From: JBDIAR01 sp039812545 | Lineage (GTDB): Bacteria > Actinomycetota > Actinomycetes > Actinomycetales > Dermatophilaceae | Direction: 5' to 3' | Length of the DNA stretch: 7,403 nucleotides | Assembly: GCA_039812545.1 (NCBI GenBank) | Contig: JBDIAR010000164.1 | Coordinates: forward strand, 1-7,403 | Part shown: positions 1 through 4,190 of the stretch, piece by piece | How the letters are laid out: each line of letters starts with the position of its first letter | How positions within the stretch are numbered: position 1 is the first letter of the stretch | The notes under the pieces: generated by a model | The model's input: the letters and a program-made list of their open reading frames with translations, nothing else | Told to the model about the DNA's origin: nothing | Databases searched by the model: none | Program-made: the position numbers and the translations under genes

Positions 1-12
1 CCCGCCCGGCGG

Positions 13-18
13 TAGGCT
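13..18 (+). promoter_or_regulatory. Candidate leaderless -10 element (TAGGCT) for the GNAT-Nudix gene
   Basis: TAGGCT fits the actinobacterial TANNNT -10 pattern. It ends six bases before the GTG at 25, so transcription would start at or next to the start codon. No Shine-Dalgarno sequence lies upstream of that GTG, which fits a leaderless mRNA. The TAG at 13-15 is also an in-frame stop, so the protein cannot begin farther upstream. Any -35 element would lie outside the window. Confidence 0.5.
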
Positions 19-24
19 CCGGGG

Positions 25-1119
25 GTGTCCCGTCCGGTCTCCCTCAGCCTGACCAGCGTCCGGCTGGCCGAACCGGAGGATCTGCCCAAGCTGGCGGATC
101 TCGACACTCCCGCCGGATTGCCGGGCCAAGCAGGTGCGGACGACATCCTGCTCGTCGTCGGCCAGCCGGCGGCCGGCTGGGCGCGGGTGCGCCGCACCGA
201 GGACGGCTTCCAGCTGCACGGCCCCATCGTCGACCCGGCCCGACGCGGACTGGGCATGACGGGGATGCTGCTGCGCGCGGCATACGGAATCGTGCTCGAC
301 GCGGGCGGCGACCGGCTGAGCGTACGTCCCGAAACCGACCGAGCCGCCGCCTGGTATGCCGGGTACGGCTTCGTCGAACAGGTCCCCGCCGCGTCGGGTC
401 CCGAACTGACCCGCGTCCTCGTCGACGGACCCACCCCGATCCCGGCGGTCAGCGTGCTGCCGGTCCGCGAGGGCGGCTCGGGACTGGAGGCGTTCGTCCA
501 GCACCGGGTGTCGACGATGGACTTCGCCGCCGGCGCCGTGGTCTTCCCCGGCGGTCGGATCGACCCCGGCGACCGTGAGTTCGGCGCGGCCCTCGACCTG
601 CCCGCCGGCCTGCTCGACGCCCACGTCGACGCATGGCGCGACACGGCATACGACGTCGTGGGCGAACCGACCCAAGCCGCCCGAACCCTGCTGGCCACCG
701 CGCTGCGCGAGGTCGCCGAGGAGACCGGTGCCCGGATCGAGCCCACCAGACTCATCCCGTGGGACGACTGGGAGACGCCGGTCGGGCTGCCGAAGCGGTT
801 CGACGTGCGGTTCTTCCTGTTGCCGGTGACGGGGGAGCGGGAGGCGGCGGCGTTCGGGCACACCACGACCGAGGCGCACCGCTCGCTGTGGACCCCGGTC
901 GCCGAGGTCGCGGCCGGCGCGGAGGACGGGTCGCTCATCCTCGTCCCGCCCACCCGGGTCCTCGTCGACGAACTGTGCGCGCTGGGGACGCTCGCCGACG
1001 CCGCGGCCCTGCGCCCGCCGATCAGCCGGGTCCGGCACGACCTGGTGCCAAGCCCGGCGCGACGCGGCCGTCTCGGTCGCACGCCGATATCGCCCGACCC
1101 ACCACAGGAGGAGCGATGA
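25..1119 (+). CDS. GNAT N-acetyltransferase-like / Nudix hydrolase fusion protein
   Basis: A 364-residue cytosolic protein with two fused domains. Residues about 10-130 resemble a GNAT acetyltransferase: RRGLGMTGML at 73-82 matches the acetyl-CoA pyrophosphate loop, and WYAGYGF at 110-116 matches the C-terminal GNAT motif. Residues about 138-310 form a Nudix hydrolase domain. It has FPGGRIDPGD at 174-183 and the catalytic helix REVAEETG at 228-235, with E232 and E233 as likely metal ligands. The two halves of the Nudix box are about 37 residues farther apart than in MutT, as in the NUDT19-type branch, whose known members include a CoA diphosphatase. GTG at 25 is the only reasonable start, because an in-frame TAG sits at 13 and the GNAT domain begins almost at once. 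The stop overlaps the next start (ATGA), which suggests translational coupling. The real substrate is not known, and the GNAT half may only bind its ligand. Confidence 0.85.
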   Translation: MSRPVSLSLTSVRLAEPEDLPKLADLDTPAGLPGQAGADDILLVVGQPAAGWARVRRTEDGFQLHGPIVDPARRGLGMTGMLLRAAYGIVLDAGGDRLSVRPETDRAAAWYAGYGFVEQVPAASGPELTRVLVDGPTPIPAVSVLPVREGGSGLEAFVQHRVSTMDFAAGAVVFPGGRIDPGDREFGAALDLPAGLLDAHVDAWRDTAYDVVGEPTQAARTLLATALREVAEETGARIEPTRLIPWDDWETPVGLPKRFDVRFFLLPVTGEREAAAFGHTTTEAHRSLWTPVAEVAAGAEDGSLILVPPTRVLVDELCALGTLADAAALRPPISRVRHDLVPSPARRGRLGRTPISPDPPQEER

Positions 1120-1688
1120 CTGGACCCCGTCTGCCCCAGCTCGATCCGGCCGACCTGAGCCCCGCGCAACGCGAGGTGTACGACGCGATCGCCGGTGGCC
1201 GGCGCGCGCTCGGGCCGCGGCTGTTCGAGCTGGTCGACGAGCGCGGGCGGCTCAACGGGCCGTTCAACGCCTTCCTGCTCCAGCCCCGGCTCGGGATGGC
1301 CTTGCAGGAGTTGGGCGGCGCGATCCGGTTCGAGACGAGCCTGAGCGATCGGTGCCGCGAAATCGCGGTCCTGGTCGTCGCCACCCACGAGGACTCGGCG
1401 TTCGAGTGGTACGCGCACGAGGCCATCGGCCGGCACGCCGGGCTCACCGAGGAGGAGTTGGCCGCGATCCGGCAGGGCCATGTCGAGGCCTTCGCCGGGG
1501 TGGAGGCGGTCGTCTTCGCGACCTGTCGGGCACTGGTATGCCGCGGCGACCTCGACGACGCCGAGTATGCAGGTGCGCTCGAATGGCTCGGTGCCGCAGG
1601 GCTGTTCGAGGTTGTCACGCTGGTCGGGTACTACGCTTTGCTGGCGATGCAGCTGCGGATCTTCCGGGTCGGCCCCCCCGGGCGGTGA
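1116..1688 (+). CDS. Carboxymuconolactone decarboxylase (CMD) family protein
   Basis: A 190-residue, mostly helical soluble protein of the CMD/AhpD-like fold. The CMD core is about residues 45-115 (LNGPFNAFL near 46-54, then REIAVLVVA and FEWYAHEAIGRHAGL at 96-110). H101 occupies the conserved histidine position. The AhpD peroxidase signature needs C-x2-C-x3-H, but the cysteine positions here are S94 and E97. A thiol peroxidase role is therefore unlikely, and the two cysteines near 137 and 142 are outside that motif. The start is ATG 1116, preceded by a strong AGGAGGAG at 1106-1113 and overlapping the upstream stop as ATGA. Reading the frame upstream into the Nudix gene gives no family-like sequence. 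Members of this family act on lactones or other small ring compounds, but many have no known substrate. A C7 run at 1673-1679 lies just before the stop. Confidence 0.85.
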   Translation: MTGPRLPQLDPADLSPAQREVYDAIAGGRRALGPRLFELVDERGRLNGPFNAFLLQPRLGMALQELGGAIRFETSLSDRCREIAVLVVATHEDSAFEWYAHEAIGRHAGLTEEELAAIRQGHVEAFAGVEAVVFATCRALVCRGDLDDAEYAGALEWLGAAGLFEVVTLVGYYALLAMQLRIFRVGPPGR

Positions 1689-1698
1689 GACGAGGCCG

Positions 1699-1745
1699 GG
1701 TGGAGGTAATTGCGGGTGCTCGTAGCGTCCGTTATTACCTCCACC
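1699..1745 (+). promoter_or_regulatory. Perfect 12-bp inverted repeat before the TPR gene; operator or hairpin
   Basis: GGTGGAGGTAAT at 1699-1710 is exactly repeated in reverse complement at 1734-1745, with 23 bases between. It starts ten bases after the CMD stop and ends 35 bases before the TPR start. No T-run follows, so it is not a classical terminator. A possible promoter, TTGCGG (1710-1715), 17 bases, TATTAC (1733-1738), lies across it, so the arms could be an operator. As RNA it would be a stable stem with a small inner GCT-CGT-AGC hairpin at 1718-1726. Which role applies is not settled by sequence alone. Confidence 0.55.
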
Positions 1746-1780
1746 GCGCAGGGCGAGAAGCGGAATCAGGAGGGAGTGGG

Positions 1781-2647
1781 ATGTCGGAGGGTGTCGAGGG
1801 CCTGGATGTCCAGCGGGTCGAGGCCTTGTTGGGCCTGAGGCGGGCGGCGCACGCCGAGGCCGCGGCGCGGGCCCTCGTCGGCGCAGACCCGGGGTCCGCC
1901 GGCGCCCTGCTGTTGCTCGCGCGTGCGCTGCTCCTGCAGGACAAGTACCCGGCCGCGGCGGAGGCGGCCCGGGCCGCGATCGTCCTCGAACCCGACAACG
2001 CCGTGGCTTGCCGCGTCCTGGCCGATGCCCTGGTCGACCTGGATCCGGCGGCGGCCATCGGGGCCGCACAGCGCGCCGTCGAAATGGCTCCCCACGATCC
2101 GATCGCGCACTATGTGCTGGGCCGGGCGCTCACCCATGGGAAACGCGGCCAACGTCGAGAGGCCGTCGCGGTCGCCGAACGCACGGTGGAGCTGGCGCCG
2201 TTCTGGGCCGAGGCCGCCAACCTGCTCGGCCTCGCCCTGAGCGGGGTTGGGCGCAACGACGAGGCGCGGGCGGCATACCTGAGAGCACTCGAACTCGACC
2301 CGACCCACGCATACGCCAAGAACAACCTGGCGGCGCTGGACCTGGACCGCGGTCGATTGGGTCGAGCTGCCCGGAGCCTGACCTCGGCGCTCGCGGACGA
2401 ACCACAGGATCACACCCTGCACCAGAACCTGGACCTTCTGCTGTTGAAGCTGCTCCAGCGCATCTGGTGGGGGACCCTGGTGGCGGCCGGTCTGGTCATA
2501 GTTGAGGCCGTCGGGAGGGCCCCCTGGGCGCTGCGGTTCTTGACCGGCGTGGCGCTGGTGGGCTTCATGGCCATGATGGTCCGCCGCTCTGCGCGGGACT
2601 TCCCCCGGGGATCTCCAGCATTGGCGCGGGGTTGTTTCGGCGCGTGA
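1781..2647 (+). CDS. Tetratricopeptide-repeat membrane protein, probably frameshifted near its C-terminus
   Basis: A 288-residue protein read from ATG 1781, with AGGAGG at 1768-1773 seven bases upstream. Residues about 38-210 hold roughly five TPR units. The clearest is 144-174, with the usual small/large residue pattern and a closing LDP; others end near 71, 103, 139 and 209. TPR arrays act as protein-binding scaffolds. There is no signal peptide, but two hydrophobic segments follow (about 229-245 and 249-267). The TPR domain is thus probably cytosolic and tail-anchored. After DFPRG (273-277) codon use degrades: third positions are only about half G/C until the TGA at 2645, while the -1 frame in the same stretch is coding-like and runs into the next ORF. 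I infer a single-base loss in C5G4 at 2602-2610; the intact protein would have about 361 residues and four membrane helices. The partner and process are not known. Confidence 0.8.
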   Translation: MSEGVEGLDVQRVEALLGLRRAAHAEAAARALVGADPGSAGALLLLARALLLQDKYPAAAEAARAAIVLEPDNAVACRVLADALVDLDPAAAIGAAQRAVEMAPHDPIAHYVLGRALTHGKRGQRREAVAVAERTVELAPFWAEAANLLGLALSGVGRNDEARAAYLRALELDPTHAYAKNNLAALDLDRGRLGRAARSLTSALADEPQDHTLHQNLDLLLLKLLQRIWWGTLVAAGLVIVEAVGRAPWALRFLTGVALVGFMAMMVRRSARDFPRGSPALARGCFGA

Positions 2648-2865
2648 ACGCCCAAGGTAAGCGATTGATCTCCTTCACCGTTATTGCTGTCGTCTGCGTC
2701 GTCGCCATGGCCGTCCTCCCGTATGCCGCCGCGAGCCGTGTGGGGGTCGCGCTGATGATCGGCATCTTCGGGTTGGGACAGGTGCTCCTGATCTGCGACA
2801 TCGTGATGGCCATCCCGCGCTTCCTCGGGCGAAAGCGGGCTGAGCGCAGTTCCGACCGGTCGTAG
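2644..2865 (+). CDS. Small two-helix membrane ORF, likely the C-terminal piece of the TPR protein
   Basis: As a separate gene this would be 73 residues from GTG 2644, overlapping the TPR stop as GTGA; a TTG at 2632 is an alternative start. Neither has a convincing Shine-Dalgarno sequence. The product is almost entirely two hydrophobic helices (about residues 8-30 and 33-57) followed by a basic tail (RFLGRKRAERS). The frame is open and G/C-biased upstream to the C5G4 run at 2602-2610, and reads DFPRG-ISSIGAGLFRR when joined to the TPR gene. This arginine-rich linker between helix pairs is what I would expect of one continuous four-helix protein. My preferred reading is a frameshifted gene end. 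A real, translationally coupled small membrane protein is the alternative. Confidence 0.6.
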   Translation: MNAQGKRLISFTVIAVVCVVAMAVLPYAAASRVGVALMIGIFGLGQVLLICDIVMAIPRFLGRKRAERSSDRS

Positions 2866-2910
2866 CCGGTGGCGTCCCTCATCCGCCCGGCTGCCGCCAG
2901 GCCCGCCGAT

Positions 2911-2940
2911 TTGGGTGGGTGCGGGGCCGGGAGGTAATCT
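2911..2940 (+). promoter_or_regulatory. Candidate promoter of the str operon (TTGGGT-N18-TAATCT)
   Basis: TTGGGT at 2911-2916 and TAATCT at 2935-2940 are separated by 18 bases. They keep the most conserved bases of both boxes: TTG of the -35, and T1, A2 and T6 of the -10. Initiation would be near 2947, inside the palindrome GACAC-C-GTGTC (2943-2953). This is the best vegetative-type promoter I see ahead of rpsL, and it implies a leader of about 320 nt. Confidence 0.5.
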
Positions 2941-3186
2941 AGGACACCGTGTCGGGTGTCACCCGGCCGCATGATCCTGCCCATCGCGCGTTCCGGGGAT
3001 ATCCGTCTGTTTCGGGATACCCGTGTGCCGTGCGCGGGCGCAGGAGACCACCTCTCGCCGGGCAGCTCCGGCGGCTCGCCGACGTGGCCCGTCGGTGCGG
3101 TCGCCGCGGGCGGTGCAGGGGAGAGCACCCACCTCGAGACCTCCCAACCAGGGGCCCCGGGACGGGCATGGCAAGGAGCCGCCGGA

Positions 3187-3202
3187 CGGTCCAGCAGGAC
3201 CG
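3187..3202 (+). other. Leader hairpin CGGTCC-AGCA-GGACCG upstream of rpsL
   Basis: A perfect six-base-pair stem with a four-base loop. It is extended by CCG (3182-3184) pairing with CGG (3205-3207) across a small internal loop. It lies about 65 bases before the rpsL start and has no T-run after it. It could be a regulatory or processing structure in the str mRNA leader, but random GC-rich pairing is not excluded. Confidence 0.35.
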
Positions 3203-3257
3203 CGCGGACGGCATACACCCTCCGGCAGCAGCCGGCGGGCCGACGAGACAACGTAAC

Positions 3258-3272
3258 GGAGCAATCAGGTTG
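3258..3272 (+). promoter_or_regulatory. rpsL ribosome binding site and TTG start
   Basis: GGAG at 3258-3261 lies eight bases before TTG 3270-3272. The next codons give PTINQLVRKGR, the near-invariant S12 N-terminus, so this TTG must be the start. No ATG or GTG is available at this spot. M. tuberculosis rpsL also uses TTG. Confidence 0.85.
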
Positions 3273-3644
3273 CCTACCATCAACCAGTTGGTGCGCAAGG
3301 GCCGCGAGGCGAAGGTCACCAAGACCAAGACGCCATCGCTCAAGGGCTCTCCGCAGCGGCGCGGTGTGTGCACCCGCGTCTACACCACCACCCCCAAGAA
3401 GCCGAACTCGGCGCTGCGCAAGGTCGCCCGCGTCAAGCTGACCAGCGGCGTCGAAGTCACGGCATACATCCCCGGCGTCGGCCACAACCTGCAGGAGCAC
3501 TCGATCGTGCTCGTGCGTGGCGGTCGAGTCCGTGACCTGCCCGGCGTGCGGTACAAGATCATCCGCGGCGCCCTCGACACCCAGGGCGTGAAGAACCGCA
3601 AGCAGGCCCGGTCCCGTTACGGCGCGAAGATGGAGAAGAAGTAA
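3270..3644 (+). CDS. rpsL: 30S ribosomal protein S12
   Basis: S12, 124 residues, the usual actinobacterial length. It sits at the decoding centre of the 30S subunit, contacts h44 and h27 of 16S rRNA and controls decoding accuracy. The loop TPKKPNSALRK spans 41-51, with K43 unchanged. The second decoding-centre loop reads GGRVRDLPGV at 84-93: residue 88 is Arg (codon CGT, 3531-3533), where the usual residue is Lys. D89, the site methylthiolated by RimO in E. coli, is present. Lys-to-Arg at 88 (M. tuberculosis numbering) is a known streptomycin-resistance change, so this protein may confer natural resistance. The start is TTG 3270, fixed by the conserved N-terminus. The stop TAA shares one base with the rpsG ATG. 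It is the first gene of the str operon and probably transcribed from 2911-2940. Confidence 0.98.
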   Translation: MPTINQLVRKGREAKVTKTKTPSLKGSPQRRGVCTRVYTTTPKKPNSALRKVARVKLTSGVEVTAYIPGVGHNLQEHSIVLVRGGRVRDLPGVRYKIIRGALDTQGVKNRKQARSRYGAKMEKK

Positions 3645-4114
3645 TGCCTCGCAAGGGACCCGCCCCGAAGCGCGCCCTGGTCGTCGACCCGGTCTACAAC
3701 AGCCCGGTCGTCACCCAGCTGGTCAACAAGATCCTCCTCGACGGCAAGAAGTCGATCGCGGAGCACATCGTCTACGGCGCCCTGGAGGGCTGCCGCGCCA
3801 AGACCGGTACCGACCCGGTCGTCACCCTCAAGCGCGCGCTGGACAACATCAAGCCCGCCCTGGAGGTCAAGTCCCGCCGCGTCGGTGGCGCCACCTACCA
3901 GGTGCCGGTCGAGGTCAAGCCGGGCCGCGCGACGACCCTGTCGCTGCGCTGGCTGGTCGGGTACTCCCGGCAGCGCCGCGAGAAGACCATGACCGAACGC
4001 CTGATGAACGAGATCCTCGACGCCTCCAACGGCCTCGGCGCCTCGGTCAAGAAGCGCGAGGACACCCACAAGATGGCCGAGTCCAACCGGGCGTTCGCTC
4101 ACTACCGCTGGTGA
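3644..4114 (+). CDS. rpsG: 30S ribosomal protein S7
   Basis: S7, 156 residues, the standard short bacterial form. It is a primary 16S rRNA-binding protein that nucleates assembly of the 30S head and lines the E site. The sequence is typical throughout: basic MPRKGPAPKR N-terminus, GGATYQVPVEV near 81-91, SLRWLVGYSRQR near 99-110, and the C-terminal HKMAESNRAFAHYRW. ATG 3644 overlaps the rpsL stop in TAATG. Its Shine-Dalgarno GGAG (3632-3635) lies in the last rpsL codons, so rpsL and rpsG translation are probably coupled. In E. coli, S7 represses the operon by binding a long rpsL-rpsG spacer; that spacer is absent here, so any autoregulation must work differently. Confidence 0.98.
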   Translation: MPRKGPAPKRALVVDPVYNSPVVTQLVNKILLDGKKSIAEHIVYGALEGCRAKTGTDPVVTLKRALDNIKPALEVKSRRVGGATYQVPVEVKPGRATTLSLRWLVGYSRQRREKTMTERLMNEILDASNGLGASVKKREDTHKMAESNRAFAHYRW

Positions 4115-4131
4115 TCTCCGCCAGACCCCAC

Positions 4132-4163
4132 GCGTTCGGCCCGGCGGATCCCGGGCCGCACGC
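4132..4163 (+). other. Strong GC hairpin in the rpsG-fusA gap
   Basis: CGGCCCGG (4137-4144) pairs perfectly with CCGGGCCG (4151-4158) around the loop CGGATC. After one mismatch (4136/4159) the stem continues with GCGT (4132-4135) and ACGC (4160-4163). That gives 12 pairs in 13 positions, 18 bases after the rpsG stop. No T-run follows. It could attenuate transcription, protect the 3' end of an rpsL-rpsG mRNA, or mark a processing site, which would set different levels of ribosomal proteins and elongation factors. Confidence 0.55.
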
Positions 4164-4190
4164 CCCCGAACCACACGTGAGAAGGAAACC

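Larger units (their letters stand above)
2866..3269. other. 404-bp non-coding region: rpsL promoter and long structured leader
   Basis: I find no credible gene here. The rpsL frame is open back to a GTG at 2949, but that stretch encodes Arg/Pro/Gly-rich sequence with no S12 counterpart. The region holds a promoter candidate at 2911-2940 and then about 320 nt of leader. Inverted repeats in the leader include GACACC/GGTGTC (2943-2948/2955-2960), CGGG-ATA-CCCG (3013-3023), CGCCGG/CCGGCG (3056-3061/3068-3073), the palindrome GGGGCCCC (3151-3158) and CGGTCC/GGACCG (3187-3192/3197-3202). The ACCGG/CCGGT pair across the previous stop (2855-2870) is too weak to call a terminator. Confidence 0.6.

Noticed and set aside
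633..1115. Upstream extension of the CMD gene frame inside the Nudix gene
   Set aside because: The Nudix frame is clearly the coding one here. The CMD start at 1116 has AGGAGGAG and the ATGA overlap.
1352..1780. Upstream extension of the TPR frame inside the CMD gene
   Set aside because: The extension is Arg-rich shadow sequence. ATG 1781 has a well-placed AGGAGG and begins the plausible protein.
2601..2610. Programmed -1 frameshift at TCCCCCGGGG
   Set aside because: In the TPR frame the codons are TTC-CCC-CGG-GGA. No X-XXY-YYZ heptamer is formed and CGG would re-pair poorly as CCG, so a simple indel is preferred.
2855..2870. ACCGG/CCGGT hairpin over the stop of the small membrane ORF as a terminator
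   Set aside because: It is only five pairs, overlaps the stop codon and has no T-run, which is expected by chance in GC-rich DNA.
2949..3269. N-terminal extension of rpsL to GTG 2949
   Set aside because: The frame is open, but S12 is conserved from MPTINQ at 3270. The extension is Arg/Pro/Gly-rich with no homology that I recognise, and would make an abnormal S12.
2565..3500. Minus-strand ORF of 311 codons across the rpsL leader
   Set aside because: It runs antisense through rpsL, the leader and the end of the TPR gene. It has no ribosome binding site or domain and is explained by low stop frequency in GC-rich DNA.
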